Notes: a model not told the origin generated them from the letters alone. Shown: positions 24,446-39,724, numbered from the stretch's first letter. The stretch: DNA of 64,000 nt from Nemophila menziesii (GCA_029959085.1 JARWIR010000002.1:42962233-43026232), one strand, 5' to 3'. Numbers and translations: made by a program.

Positions 24446-25424
24446 TTTGCATATTAAATTTAAATTAATTGAATTATAATTCCCTATATTATACAACATA
24501 ATCTATATTTTTCAATAAAAGTATACAAATAAAATTAATTAAAACGTGATAAAATAAATTTAAAAAGTTTGATACAGCAAGTGCAGATGAAGTTAAACTA
24601 CCCAAGATCCACCGTCTTGTCTCTAATCAAATTTCATATTAAACATTGTATTTCATTAAATAAAACTAAAAAAAATGAAAACACAATTATAAATTTGGTC
24701 CTCAAAATCTTAGGGTGAACTCCTTATAGACTTTTGGAAACTATCTTAGTGTCGGGTTTTGGAGACTATCTTAGTGCCACAAAGAAAACCTCCCATTCCT
24801 CTATCCTCCAAAGAGGCTCATTGTCATTATTACCCTTATAGTGTACATAAGATACAAAAAATAGATTCTTCTCTCCTCTCCATTTCCATTTTTCTATCTC
24901 CTCCATTACCATTAATCTATCTCCTCCTTTATCATTTTTTATCTAAATTCCTTCATTAACTATCAATAATTTCTAGTTTCGACCACAAAACACCGACCAT
25001 CGCTGATCACCAGCGACCACCGTCGGAAAAAGTTATGAGTATTGGAAAAGGTTATTGTATGGAATAAGTTACTGAGTATGGAAAAGTTTATGAGTATCAG
25101 AAAAGTGTTGTGTATCAGAAAAGTTAACTTTACTAAGTATGCTCGTATGCTAAGTTACTTTACTGAGTATGATCGTATGCTCAATACCTATACTGAGTGT
25201 ACTCAGTTACTTTGCTGAGTATCAAAAAAATTCATTATGTTTTTAGAATTTTGCTTGATTACTACGTTCAAACAAGGAAAATAACAAAAAGAAAAGAAAT
25301 TGAATTGAAATTACTACGGATTATTATAAAAATACTATTGATTATTAAAAAAAGACTAGCAATACAAAATTAGTAGTACAAAAATTGACAAAACAAAGAA
25401 ACTCGATAATTAGCTAAAGCCAAA

Positions 25425-25484
25425 ATGCGGTATTTTGTATGCATTTCCCTCATCCTCTTGTTACTCGTTCTATTTACACTATAG
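25425..25484 (+). CDS. 19-codon hydrophobic ORF, U2 (hypothetical)
   Basis: Same peptide as at 14,906, ending in TAG. Confidence 0.25.
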   Translation: MRYFVCISLILLLLVLFTL

Positions 25485-25745
25485 GAGCGTCCCAAGAAAG
25501 TTGTACCTATCAAAAAGAGAAAAATATCAAGTTGATGACATGTTTTGAGTATGAAAATATTATAAAAAATAAAGAAAATGATTTTGTCTACTTCTTACTT
25601 GAAAGCCTTCACCTCGTCACTTCCAAAACCATTTGCATCTTCGTCTCCATTTACCATTTTCTTCATTTATTACAAATTATTAAAATAAATAATGTCCTCA
25701 TTCTCTATAGAATTTAGAAGGAAAAAATATAGGCTTAACCACAAG

Positions 25746-26097
25746 ATGGACACAACCATCACCCCCACTGGATCTCTTGATTCTGATACCCCACATATTC
25801 AACCTATCACTTCCTTGTCTTTTAAAAATGGACCACAACAGATCTACTAGTACTACTCCCCGCAACCACCGCCTATGGGGGTGGCATACAAAGAATGTTT
25901 GAAAAATCATGTTGCCGTTATAAGTGGCTATGCTTTAGATGGGTGTGTAGGCACTGCCAACCAAACTGACCCCACCTCCATGCGCCGTTTGTGGTTGTCA
26001 ACGTAACTTTAACCGGTTGAAGCAGCTTGATGGTGTTGTCAAAGCTCATCTGAGAGAGAGTAGGCTAGAGAGTAGAGAAAGAAAGAATAATGATTAG
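25746..26097 (+). pseudogene. ZF-HD/MIF-like zinc-finger pseudogene, U2
   Basis: Essentially the same sequence as in U1: same start, [16 protein letters not shown], frame change after DPTSM, and [13 protein letters not shown] in the shifted frame. Confidence 0.8.
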
Positions 26098-29000
26098 GTT
26101 TTATAATATTTTTGATCAAGTATATATATAGGAAATAAAACACAAACAAAAGGTAAAAGAGTATTTGGAATTTTAGCCTATGGTGTTAAAATTTGATTGT
26201 GAACTTTAGTATGATGAGGGACCTAGTCCGGTGATAGGGGTGTGTTTTCAAGACCCTTTGGGTAATTTACTCAAAATCTTATTTGCAGAAAAGGAGTTAT
26301 AAATCTAAGAGAGACAAGAGTAGGATTTTATCATTTGTGAATTTATTGCAGTATAGGTCCCGATTTATATTATGCAAGTAGTGCAGTACAAGACTCTATA
26401 TTGGACAAATATAACATAAATTATATTAAATTATATAAAAAAATCATATAGATAAAAATAAATTAAGGCTTTAAGATTTAACTTTAAAAATTGGAGGACC
26501 AAGTGAATGTCTGAAAGGAAACCAAAAGCTGTTTTTTATAAAATTAAACTTTAGGGGTCAAAATAAAATATCAAAATTCGGGTGGGCCATGGTCCCCTAT
26601 ACTACCCTAATTACACGAGGAAAGAAAAAGAGATCAGCTAGAAGCAATGATTCACTTTTCACTTTTTAACACTTATCCCCTTCTCTTGTAAATGAAACCT
26701 TTTAGTCTCTTATTTTTTGATTTTCTAACAATGTTAAATCTTTTTTTATTTGCATTTACATTATTAATGCTAATTTGACGTGCCACTGTATTATTGATTT
26801 TAATAAATAACTAGTGTTCTGTTATAAGAGGATGACACTTATATATAATGAAAAAAAAGACAAAGTTATCACAAGCATAAAATAGATGACTTAAACATGA
26901 TATATGCAAAATTAAGACCAAATACAACAGATAATACAAATTAATAATTCAATCTATCATAATTTTTTTATTCCTAAAATGTCAAGAACAATAAAATTTT
27001 GCTAGAAATATGTCAGAATTTTAATCTTTTTTGAATTTTTTTTCTAAATTAAATGACTGATAACCAAGAATATCCAACTATGTTTTCAATATAATAGTTT
27101 TAATAAATAAAAAATGATTTCTTTGAATCAAGTTCGAATAGAGAGTTTTTTAAATTAATGTACACTCAATAAAGGTTAGGATAAGATAACAATACGAAAT
27201 CAATCAAATACTAGCCATTAAAAAAATCCTATGTAAAAAAAGAGAGTAAACACATTATAAAGAAGAAGCAATAAGTTATTGACAAGAAGATAAAAAAATT
27301 AATAAAAAATATTTACCTGTAAAGGAATATTCAATTGAAATGGAATGGTCAACGATCGCAGAAATAATAATACACTTGACTTGAAAAGAAGAAGAAGATA
27401 GACAGAGAAGCGCCCTTGAGAAGGGACACAATGAATTAATCATTACAAAATAATGATATAAAATAAAAAATTTAAGTATAATATGTTGATGTTTTTGTGT
27501 GTATAAGGGTGTAGGCTAGGGTTTGTATTAGGAAAGGAGTGGCCGCCGATTTTATATAGATTATTTTCTTTTTCTATCTTCTGGTTAATTGAATAAAATT
27601 TGAGTTGTTCTTTTTTTATTATAAATTTATATCATTAATACTTTTGGACTCTGTAAACACGTTTTAGTGGGCTCTGTGTACACAGTTGGTAGGCTCGTTT
27701 TTGTGGGCTCTATACACAAGTTTGGTGTCTCTTTGCACACTGTTTGGTGGATTCTTTACGTTGCACGCGTTTCATGGGCCCTTATACAAGTTAGGGCTTC
27801 GTATAATCTCTTTTGGGAATTCAAATGATGGTAACAAATTCACTAATTATTCATTCATGAGACTTTATTTTATTTTATTATTGTTCGAATATATGTATTT
27901 AATTTTGGCTGACAAAATTAAACACAACATTAAAAACTTCTTACTATTCCATATAATTTCTAATTTGAAAAAGTTTGAGTCAGACTAAATAGTTTAGGAG
28001 AATAATATTTACAAAGAACAAAAGACATACACTCATATTAAAAAACACGACCATGTAAAATTACTACAAGCACACAAATCTCATCAACATCGCTACAAGC
28101 AACAATATGTATTCTTTCTCAGACAAAAACACCAGTGCTACAAGCAGATGAGATCTCATCGCGGTGAAGGCGGCTGTTGGTTTGCAGGAGAACGGCTTGG
28201 TTGTGGCGGTGACTACTTTGCAGGAGGGGGTCTGGTGAAAATGGTGAAAGGAAGGTTGGAGAGGGTTTGGTTGTCAAGACATATAATATTATAATTAGAT
28301 ATTATAATAAATGGTATATGAGTATAAGGTATTAAAATTATCAAAATATTATTTTTGGACTCTATAAGGTTAAACTACTAGGGTGGGCTTAGTTATACAA
28401 TATATTTTAGGTTGTGAACTTAATTAGAAATTATTTCTATTTTTTATCAATTATACAATGAGGTGTAATTAGTTTTTTTCTTATATAGTTTGTTAAATTT
28501 TAATATTTTATCTTATTTGAATTAATATATAGTATTATTAGTAAAACATGATCTAGACGTTTTTATCTTTTCTTATTAAGATTTTAATTTCTTGATTTCC
28601 TTAATACGTTTATTATTATAGTAAATTAATATTTATATGAAGAATTTGAATTCAAATTTTAGTAAATTACTAGTTGATTAAATTGTTTAAATACATTAAT
28701 TATAAAATTAGATGGTTTTTAAATGGATAAACTCGTTATTTTATTGGAAAATGCTTTAAAGTATATAGGTCGTTAATGATACTAGTTAAATATAACATTT
28801 CCTGTCAAAATTAGATATTAATGATTACTAGTGTTTTTTTATTACATCAATTTCTAAATCACATTTTCAATAAGGGTGAGACGCGATTCATAAACTTATG
28901 TTTACATGTTTGGATTTATGGTAAAGGAAAACACATCATCCATGAGCATGAATAGCTTTTTTAGATCTCTCATGCCTTTTCGAGAGAGTAGTGTCATGCA

Positions 29001-29234
29001 CAAGTAGAAAATCATTAAGACCAACAGGAGGATGCTTCTGGTGGCACTCTGATACTCAAGTTAAAATAATTCTTTGTTAAAATACACTCAAACAAGAGAG
29101 CCTATAAGAGTGATAAAATGGTATGTTTTGTAACATTATGATAATTTAGTAGAAACAGGTTAGTCAACCTATCAGTGGTAATAGGGACATGATAGTTGTA
29201 ACGCGTATATTCGTAAATATTCATAGTACGATTC

Positions 29235-29236
<2 letters not shown>

Positions 29237-29279
<43 letters not shown>
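29237..29279. repeat. (TA)n microsatellite, first site, U3
   Basis: Expanded allele of the first TA site, about 21 steps, against about 6 and 10 in the otherwise near-identical U2 and U1. Confidence 0.95.
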
Positions 29280-29280
<1 letters not shown>

Positions 29281-29825
29281 CCAGACTATTCTTATAAATA
29301 AGAATGTGAATCAACCATATTCGTGAATCAACTCCTGGTAAAAGATATATGGGAAGAACTTTCAGCAAATGTTGAAGTATATGGTCACATTAGAAGGCAA
29401 ATCATTAAAATTCCATTAAGGCAGGCCAAAAAGCTAGTTCATAAATGGTAGTTATCTTGCTCAATTTAATCTTTGGTTGCTAAACTTGATGTATTATGAT
29501 GAGTGTGGTTTGCAGGAGGTTGATGGATTATGATGAGCAGTGTTTGCAGGAGGCAGGAGGTTCTAGACTTGTCATTTCCTAACTTGCTGGTGTTACATTG
29601 TAAGCTTAGCTTCTCCTCTAAGTATAAGTTTGGTCTTGTAGATATGGGGTGCTTGTCAATCACTATTTGCTTTGTTTTGCGTTAATGACAACATAACGAG
29701 ACTAGTTTAAGATAACCAAAGAAAGTAAAACAATTAGAGACCATATCACAAAAGCACCACCCCTTAATCCTACCAACCACCCATAACTCATATAAAAAAA
29801 ATTCCAACAATCTTCAGCTTCCTTC

Positions 29826-32683
29826 TCACATTATCTTTGCATTTGAAAAGTCTATATCATAATCCTGCAAAATATTTCATATAATTAAATTAAAGTAATA
29901 AAATAAATATACATAAAATAAATAATTTAAATATATTGAAAAAATGGAGAAAGAAAAGTGAGTTTTCACTGAAGACATAAACTTCTTCAACAATTTCTCC
30001 TTTTGCATCTCATCCGAAGTATGACGTCCCATTGTCTATTGTCTATAATCAAACTGCACACAAATTTGATTACGCTGTTAAAGAAAATTTATAAAAATAG
30101 AAATTTATCTTAATACAAAAATTACACAAAATAAAAGGAGTAAATAACCTATTAGGTCCTTTGTTTTTTATCTTTTTGACAACTTAACACATTATCTTGT
30201 AACTGTAACCTTTTAGTCCCTAATTTTTTGAATTTGTGACAGTGTTAGTCCCTTTTTATTACCCTTACAGTATGACGGTTATTAAATCCACTTGTCACCG
30301 TACAATTAATGTGATAAACAAACCAAATACCTCTAAATGTATCATTTGTCTAATACGTTGTCACAAAATCAAAACATAAGAGACTAAAAGGTTAGATATA
30401 CAAGATAAAGGACTAACACTATCACAAAAATAAAAATATAAGGGACTTGAATGTTAAATTTTTTAGATAAAAAAACCAAATTGTCAAAATATGCAAAGAC
30501 AAAGGATTAAATGAGTGAAGTAGTATCAAGAAACATACAATCATTTTCCTGCGCTAATTGGATTATAAATCCATTTATTATGAGAAAAATGCACTACGAG
30601 TGCCTATATTATGCAAAAAGTGATGTGATAAACGATCAAAATACCCTTAAATGTATCCTTACCATATTATGAAGGAAATACAACAAAAGGGCTATGATTG
30701 TCACAAAATCAAAATATAAGTTACTAAAAAGATTACATTTATAAGATAAAGGACTAACATTGTCACAAAATTCAAAAGATACGAGACTTTAATGTTACTT
30801 TTTAAAGATTAAAGGACCACATTGTCAGAATATAAAGACACGGTACCAAATGAGTGAAGTAGTATCAAGAAACATACAATCATTTCCCGACACTAGTTGT
30901 ACTATAAACCTATAAATTATAAGAATATTGCATTACTAGTCCCTATATTATGCAAAAGGTACACCTACAAGTACCTATATTGTATTACACCCCCTCCCTA
31001 CAACCTAGCTTGGCGTTAATTTCACTATAAATGCGTATATTATGAGAAAATTGCACTTCATGTCCCTACGTTATTCAAAAATTACACCTAAAATCCCTAT
31101 ATTATGTAAATAATGGACTTACACATTACTTTTCCAACATAAAGGACCAATATGTCAAAACGTGCAAACACAAGGGGCCAAAAGAGTAAAAATATATCAT
31201 CATTTTTTTTCACATTTGATCTAGTTTATGTATTCAAATAAGAGATTCTTGCTAGTTTCTGGTTAAACTTTTTTTGTATCGACTTCAAGATCACCCTTCA
31301 CCAAACATTTCCACCAGACCATTTGATCTTGCTTTGTTAATAGTACAGACACATATATTTATCCTCAGGAAAAAAAATCATCCCTAACAAAAAAACCTGG
31401 CTACTCCCCTGTTTCACTGTTTCAAAGTTATGCCATGTGGCAAAGAAGTTTGAGGACCAAACTAGTAACAGCTGCATAATTCAGGGACCATATAGAATTT
31501 TTTTTTTAAAAGTAATAAGAAAATACATGCCACAAGGTGGATTTACCAGTAAAAAAATGGGCACAATTTGTCCTTAGAAGGGGGACTAATGGTGGTAAAA
31601 GAACAAACTTGCAGGACCAACTAAAAGGGATATAGTTCAGGGAATATTTGGGAAATTTTCCTTTTCCAAGATTTTTTAATGTTATAACCATCAAAAAAAT
31701 TAATAAACTACCCCTTAGATAAAGCATAGATAGCAGAATAAGAACAAAAAAAACGAACTCGGAACCCAAAAGCAATCATCTGGTTTCACAGGCTTGTATA
31801 GTTCACCCTGCAAATATATTATTAACATCATAAACTAAGTCTAAACATACAAATAAGAAAATAAAAAGAGTCTAAAACTAAATAATGAGCAAAAAAGAAG
31901 ATAATCTTGCATCAATGATTGGAGGTTAACCCTTGATTCCAACATTAAGACTAATCTTCTAAATTTCACAAACAACAAACCTTGATTTTGTGCTGCCAGG
32001 TCGCACAGGGATAGTTACATTAGCTTCTTGTAGAGTCTGAGTCCTTGGCACAGGGATAGTTACATTAGCTTCTTGTAGAGTTTGAGCCCATGAGTAATTT
32101 TCAGAATCAAGTCCATTTCCCTCATTTGGAACTAATTGTAAAATGAAAACATAATTAATATAAGTGATATAAAAAAATAATATATACACACAATTTTAGT
32201 GGCATAATTAGGACATATACATACACAAACAAAATTAATTGTAAGTAATCGAGATCCTTTACTACTTAAAATAGTAATTTGATTGATTCGAGATTTAAGA
32301 AAGAATATATACATGATTAGATTGATATAATTAGCACATAGACATACACAAAAAAAAACTAATTGTAATTACTCGAGATCTTTTACTACTCTGGATAGTA
32401 ACTTGATTGCTTCGAGATTTTATAACGTCGCATACACGATTTCAGTGATAGAATTAACGAATAACATATATCATAGATAAAATTATTCAAAAGTACCTCG
32501 AGGTCCTTTATAGAAACCACATCTTCTCTATAATTTTTAGATCTCACCTCCTGAGTCTTTCTGTTGCCTTTAGAAGCTTCATCAACCTTCTTCCTTGCCT
32601 CCTCGGCAGCAGCGGCGTTAGTTTTCTTAATCACCTGCTTGACCACCACGTTGACATCATTAACCGTCGAATAAATTATCAGT
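29826..32683 (-). pseudogene. NudC/BOBBER-like pseudogene, U3
   Basis: Same layout and lesions as in U1 and U2. Exon F is at 29,864-29,826. Exon A's peptide is the same as in U1 and U2 up to the donor site. Exon B keeps the in-frame 45-bp duplication and the stop after VVCEI. Differences from U1/U2 are scattered single bases. Confidence 0.85.
30137..30523. mobile_element. MITE-like element (GGTCC family), U3
   Basis: Counterpart of the U1 element, displaced by about 21,058 bp; same ends and interior. Confidence 0.55.
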
Positions 32684-33502
32684 GGAGCTTATAATAGCGG
32701 TGAAAGGCTCTCAAACAAGGAGCTTATAAGAACGGTGAAAAGATACATTTCGTACTATTTTTAATAATTTAGTGGAAACGCTAACGACCACCTTCGAACG
32801 CTTAGGGGTCTAGCAAATTTGAATAATACTCAATTATATTTTTTTTGAATTTATATGATTTTTAAAATAATTTAGTATAATATTTTAACTCAAAAAATAG
32901 GTTTTTTTATTTGTATTAAAAAATAGATTATTTTTACTATTTAGCCTAGGTCTGCCTATACCCGCCTGAGACCTTCTAGAACTTTGAGGCCTCCTGGGCA
33001 TTTTTGGAAGGTACATTACCTTCTAACGCCAAGATCGTGACACCACACATATTTGTACTTATGCATAGTGTGATTCTTATATATATAACCTTACTATTCT
33101 AACAAATAAGGATGTGAACATATGTTGATCACGTTATACTTTCTTAATGGTGAAGTTTCACGGTGCTCACCCTTGACGACCTTTAATTTTATATATCTTG
33201 ACTATTTATATGACTAATGACCCATCATCTTACATTTATTTAGTGTTACATATTTTGGAGAATACCTATCAAATACGAATTCATCGTCATTGTTAACGAA
33301 ATCACTGCTCATACTTCAAAGGAAGTATATAATACAAGTGTCGAGTTTGTCGATATGATTAAAAATATAGATTTTATGGCGTTTATATCATTTTTCCCTC
33401 CACATGAATGAATATAGCAGGTGGGCTATCCTGTCTCGCCCAAAATGACATATTAGTCGTCCAAATAATAATGTTAGTAATGAGAATCATATACTAAAAC
33501 AA

Positions 33503-33770
33503 TTGAATAAGCACCCAAATACATTGAATGAGGAAACTTTTGTTTATGTCTCTAATTATCAGAAAACATATTTTTCTTTACTAATAAAAAAACCTAGTGA
33601 ACTTGATGAAAAGAAGGAAGCAATGTTTCAAACATTTAACAAAATATATGTTGATTACCCTTTCATTTCAATAATTAATATTTTACGTTCTTATGCTAAA
33701 TATATAAAGAGATAATATGGACCGACTAGAAAAGATATCAAGGCCATAATAAAGGAATGAAACATAACAT
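33503..33770 (+). pseudogene. Ty3/gypsy gag-like remnant, U3
   Basis: Same fragment as in U1, with a 13-bp loss near 33,565 that changes the N-terminal reading and one conservative change (NILRSYAKY instead of NIVRSYAKY). Confidence 0.5.
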
Positions 33771-34719
33771 CAATGTTAATAGCATCTTTGCAAGTTCTGC
33801 AAGTTCTACTCTCCCAAAAAATGAAAGAGGCATAGCCATTTACTCCCCATATGACATAAGACACTTACATTTAGATTGAATTTTGCTAGATTTATAATCT
33901 TGTCATATAATATTTATGAGAAATTGAATATAAGATATTTACATACTACTCATATCACCCTTCTGTTAAATGATGCTAAATGATAGATGTTTGAGGTGGT
34001 GATAGATATCATTTTCATATAAGTAATTTTTAATAATTGAACCAGGTAGGGAGAAGAAACCGAGAGAATCAACCATTCAATATACCATTAAGATAATCCG
34101 GAGATTATATTGCTCATTACCATTCAAAACCATTAAGGGATGACACCATATATGCCAAATCCCTCAACACAGTTCTTAAATATAACTGTTTGTATTGATA
34201 ATTTTACTTTCATGTGAATGGAAGTTATTTTGAAAATATGAATATGATATTACATGTCTCAAAGCCCAACATGACAAAGATGGATCCAAAATGTTCAATG
34301 ATACATAGAACTTGGAGAATAAGAATCTCAACCATATTCGGAAATAAACTTGTAGAAAATTCTGTGATGAAAGAAATATGAGAACACCAATTCTGTCAAC
34401 AATGCTCCAACAAAAATCTTCAGCTTTCTTCTCACATAAGTCATATCATATTAAGAGAACTATACATACATAAGAAGAGATATAAAGGTCATAACAAAAG
34501 TGATATATCTCAGGGATTATATAGAGAATTTCTCTATACCAGGCTTTTTTTTTAATTTTAGAACCTTCACAAAATAAAACTCCTAAACTACCCTTGATAA
34601 CAGATACTTAAAATCAACAAATAGGAGTAAAATACGCTCAATATAATTTCGTAATATTATAATAAGCACGATTTAAGAAAAAAAATGTAGGTCTCTATAT
34701 TATAATAAAAATGTAATAT

Positions 34720-34958
34720 AAGTGCTTGTTGGATGTGCTTTTTCGAAAAAACATTTAAAAGTGTTCCTAGAACTTTTAAAGTGTTTTAAACTCTTAAAGG
34801 AACTTTTATGAGAAGCACCAAATAGATGTTTCTTTAAAAAAACACTTAACGTGATTTTAGATTTAAAATTTTTTTTTTATATTTTTTTTTCAAATTTTAA
34901 ATTTTATTCTATAAGCATGTTTTTCACTCTAAAATAAGCACTTCTAAACGGACCTAAG
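34720..34958. mobile_element. MITE-like element, U3
   Basis: Counterpart of the element at 13,683 with a few single-base indels. Confidence 0.55.
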
Positions 34959-35926
34959 TTTGCATATTAAATTTAAATTAATTGAATTATAATTCCCTAT
35001 ATTATACAACATAATCTATATTTTTTAATAAAAGTATACAAATAAAATTAATTAAAACGTGATAAAATAAATTTAAAAAGTTTGATACAGCAAGTGCAGA
35101 TTCTGATGAAGTTAAACTACCCAAGATCCACTGTCTTGTCTCTAATCAAATTTCATATTAAACATTGTATTTCATTAAATAAAACTAAAAAAAATGAAAA
35201 CACAATTATAAATTTGGTCCTCAAAATCTTAGGGTGAATTCCCTATAGACTTTTGGAAACTATCTTAGTGTCGGGTTTTGGAGACTATCTTAGTGCCACA
35301 AAGAAAACCTCCCATTCCTCTATCCTCCAAAGAGGCTCATTGTCATTATTACCCTTATAGTGTACATAAGATACAAAAAATAGATTCTTCTCTCCTCTCC
35401 ATTTCCATTTTTCTATCTCCTCCATTACCATTAATCTATCTCCTCCTTTATCATTTTTTATCTAAATTCCTTCATTAACTATCAATAATTTCTAGTTTCG
35501 ACCACAAAACACCGACACCAGCGACCACCGTCGGAAAAAGTTATGAGTATTGGAAAAGGTTATTGTATGGAATAAGTTACTGAGTATGGAAAAGTTTATG
35601 AGTATCAGAAAAGTGTTGTGTATCAGAAAAGTTAACTTTACTAAGTATGCTCGTATGCTAAGTTACTTTACTGATCGTATGCTCAATACCTATACTGAGT
35701 GTACTCAGTTACTTTGCTGAGTATCAAAAAAATTCATTATGTTTTTAGAATTTTGCTTGATTACTACGTTCAAACAAGGAAAATAACAAAAAGAAAAGAA
35801 ATTGAATTGAAATTACTACGGATTATTATAAAAATACTATTGATTATTAAAAAAAGACTAGCAATACAAAATTAGTAGTACAAAAATTGACAAAACAAAG
35901 AAACTCGATAATTAGCTAAAGCCAAA

Positions 35927-35986
35927 ATGCGGTATTTTGTATGCATTTCCCTCATCCTCTTGTTACTCGTTCTATTTACACTATAG
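35927..35986 (+). CDS. 19-codon hydrophobic ORF, U3 (hypothetical)
   Basis: Same peptide as at 14,906, ending in TAG. Confidence 0.25.
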   Translation: MRYFVCISLILLLLVLFTL

Positions 35987-36247
35987 GAGCCTCCCAAGAA
36001 AGTTGTACCTATCAAAAAGAGAAAAATATCAAGTTGATAAAATGTTTTGAGTATGAAAATATTATAAAAAATAAAGAAAATGATTTTGTCTACTTCTTAC
36101 TTGAAAGCCTTCACCTCGTCACTTCCAAAACCATTTGCATCTTCGTCTCCATTTACCATTTTCTTCATTTATTACAAATTATTAAAATAAATAATGTCCT
36201 CATTCTCTATATAATTTAGAAGGAAAAAATATAGGCTTAACCACAAG

Positions 36248-36599
36248 ATGGACACAACCATCACCCCCACTAGATCTCTTTATTCAGATACCCCACATAT
36301 TCAACCTATCACTTCCTTGTCTTTTAAAAATGGACCACAACAGATCTACTAGTACTACTCCCAGCAACCACCGCCTATGGGGGTGGCATACAAAGAATGT
36401 TTGAAAAATCATGTTGCCGTTATAAGTGGCTATGCTTTAGATGGGTGTGTAGGCACTGCCAACCAAACTGATCCCACCTCCATGCGCCGTTTGTGGTTGT
36501 CAACGTAACTTCAACCGGTTGAAGCAGCTTGATGGTGTTGTCAAAGCTCATCTGAGAGAGAGGAGGCTAGAGAGTAGAGAAAGAAAGAATAATGATTAG
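36248..36599 (+). pseudogene. ZF-HD/MIF-like zinc-finger pseudogene, U3
   Basis: Same structure and lesions as in U1, with substitutions in the N-terminal part (TRSLYSDTPHIQP). The zinc-finger halves are again in two frames. Confidence 0.8.
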
Positions 36600-39500
36600 G
36601 TTTTATAATATTTTTGATCAAGTATATATATAGGACATAAAACACAAACAAAAGGTAAAAGAGTATTTGGAATTTTAGCCTATGGTGTTAAAATTTGATT
36701 GTGAACTTTAGTATGATGAGGGACCTAGGGGTGTGTTTTCAAGACCCTTTGGGTAATTTACTCAAAATCTTATTTGCAGAAAAGGAGTTATAAATCTAAG
36801 AGAGACAAGAGTAGGATTTTATCATTTGTGAATTTATTGCATTATAGGTCCCGATTTATATATGCAAGTAGTGCAGTACAAGACTCTATATTGGACAAAA
36901 ATAACATAAATTATATTAAATTATATAAAAAAAATCATATAGATAAAAATAAATTAAGGCTTTACGATTTAACTTTAAAAATTGGAGGACCAAGTGAATG
37001 TCTGAAAGGAAACCAAAAGCTGTTTTTTATAAAATTAAACTTTAGGGGTCAAAATGAAATATCAAAATTCGGGTGGGCCATGGTCCCCTATACTACCCTA
37101 ATTACACGAGGAAAGAAAAAGAGATCAGCTAGAAGCAATGATTCACTTTTCACTTTTTAACACTTATTCCCTTCTCTTGTAAATGAAACCTTTTAGTCTC
37201 TTATTTTTTGATATTCTAACAATGTTAAATCTTTTTTTATTTGCATTTACATTATTAATGCTAATTTGACGTGCCACTGTATTATTGATTTTAATAAATA
37301 ACTATTGTTCTGTTATAAGAGGATGACACTTATATATAATGAAAAAAAAAGACAAAGTTATCACAAGCATAAAATAGATGACTTAAATATGATATATGCA
37401 AAATTAGGACCAAATACAACAGATAATACAAATTAATAATTCAATCTATCATAATTTTTTTATTCCTAAAATGTCAAGAACTATAAAATTTTGCTAGAAA
37501 TATGTCAGAATTTTAATCTTTTTTGAATTTTTTTTCCAAATTAAATGACTGATAACCAAGAATATCAAACTACGTTTTCAATATAATAATTTTAATAAAT
37601 AAAAAATGATTTATTTGAATCAAGTTCAAATAGAGAGTTTTTTAAATTAATGTACACTCAATAAAGGTTAGGATAATATAACAATACGAAATCAATCAAA
37701 TACTAGCCATTAAAAAAATCCTAAGTAAAAAAAATAGAGTAAACACATTATAAAGAAGAAGCAATAAGTTATTGACAAGAAGATAAAAAAATTAATAAAA
37801 AATATTTACCTGTGAATGAATATTCAATTGAAATGAAATGTTCAACGATCGCCAGAAATAATAATACACTTGACTTGAAAAGGAGAAGAAGATAGACAGG
37901 GAAGCGCCCTTGAGAAGGGACACGATGAATTAATCATTACAAAATAATGATATAAAATAGAAAATTTAAGTATAATTTGTTGATATTTTTGTGTGTATAA
38001 TGTGTTATGTATAGACGAGAAAGGGTGGAAGCTAGGGTTTGTATTAGGAAAGGAGTGGCCGCCGATTTTATATAGATTATTTTCTTTTTCTATCTTCTGG
38101 TTAATTGAATAAAATTTGAGTTGTTCTTTTTTATTATAAATTTATATCTTTAATACTTTTGGACTCTGTACACAGTTGGTAGGCTCGTTTTTGTGGGCTC
38201 TATACACAAGTTTGGTGTCTCTTTGCACAGTGTTTGGTGGATTCTTTACGTTGCACGCGTTTCATGGGCCCTTATACAGGTTAGGGCTTCGTATAATCTC
38301 CTTTGGGAATTCAAATGATGGTAACAAATTCACTAATTATTCATTCATGAGACTTTATTTTATTTTATTTTTGTTCGAATATATGTATTTAATTTTGGCT
38401 GACAAAATTAAACACAACATTAAAAACTTCTTACTATTCCATATAATTTCTAATTTGAAAAAGTTTGAGTTAGACTAAATAGTTTAGGAGAATAATATTT
38501 ACAAAGAACAAAAGACATACACTCATATTAAAAAACACGACCATGTAAAATTACTACAAGCACACAAATCTCATCAACATCGTACAAGCAACAATATGTG
38601 TTCATTCTCAGACAAAAACACCAGTGCTACAAGCAGATGAGATCTCATCGCGGCGAAGGCGGCTGTTGGTTTGCAGGAGAACGGCTTGGTTGTGGCGGTG
38701 ACTGCTTTGCAGGAGGGGGTCTGGTGAAAATGGTTAAAGGAAGGTTGGAGAGGGTTTGGTTGTCAAGACATATAATATTATAATTAGATATTATAATAAA
38801 TGGTATATGAGTATAAGGTATTAAAATTATCAAAATATTATTTTTGGACTCTATAAGGTTAAACTAATAGGGTGGGCTTAGTTATACAATATATTTTAGG
38901 TTGTGAACTTAATTAGAAATTATTTTTATTTTTTATCATTTATACAATGAGGTGTAATTAGTTTTTTTCTTATATAGTTTGTTAAATTTTAATATTTTAT
39001 CTTATTTGAATTAATATATAGTATTATTAGTAAAACATTATCTAGACGTTTTTATCTTTTCTTATTAAGATTTTAATTTCGTGATTTCCTTAATACGTTT
39101 ATTATTATAGTAAATTAATATTTATATGAAGAATTTGAATTCAAATTTTAGTAAATTACTAGTTGATTAAATTGTTTAAATACATTAATTATAAAATTAG
39201 ATGGTTTTTAAATGGATAAACTCGTTATTTTATTGAAAAATGCTTTAAAGTATATAGGTCGTTAATGATACTAGTTATATATAACATTTCCTGTCAAAAT
39301 TAGATATTAATGATTACTAGTGTTTTTTTATTACATCAATTTCTAAATCACATTTTCAATAAGGGTGAGACGCGATTCATAAACTTATGTTTACATGTTT
39401 GGATTTATGGTAAAGGAAAACACATCATCCATCATCATGAATAGCTTTTTTAGATCTCTCATGCCTTTTCGAGAGAGTAGTGTCATGCACAAGTAGAAAA

Positions 39501-39723
39501 TCATTAAGACCAACAGGAGGATGCTTCTGGTGGCACTCTGATACTCAAGTTAAAATAATTCTTTGTTAAAATACACTCAAACAAGAGATCCTATAAGAGT
39601 GATAAAATGGTATGTTTTGTAACATTATGATAATATAGTAGAAACAGGCTAGTCAACCTATCAGTGGTAATAGGGACATGATAGTTGTAACGCGTATATT
39701 CGTATATATTCATAGTATGATTC

Positions 39724-39724
<1 letters not shown>

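Larger units (their letters stand above)
17001..27504. repeat. Array unit U2 (full length, about 10.5 kb)
   Basis: Nearly identical to U1 throughout. Distinguishing marks are a short first (TA)n tract (about 18,738-18,750) and a 5-bp loss near 24,588 (gcagatgaag where U1 has gcagattctgatgaag). The join to U3 near 27,504 has lost about 22 bp compared with the U1/U2 join. Confidence 0.93.
27505..38013. repeat. Array unit U3 (full length, about 10.5 kb)
   Basis: Nearly identical to U1 and U2, but with more private changes: the first (TA)n tract is expanded (29,237-29,279), there is a short deletion at about 35,514 and another at about 36,727, and single-base indels near 36,860 create a longer spurious reading frame. 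The last quarter shares several small changes with neither U1 nor U2, so U3 is slightly older or less homogenised there. Confidence 0.93.

Noticed and set aside
36774..37160. 128-codon frame in U3
   Set aside because: It exists only because of private small indels in U3; the same region is closed in U1 and U2. The composition is that of AT-rich noncoding DNA.
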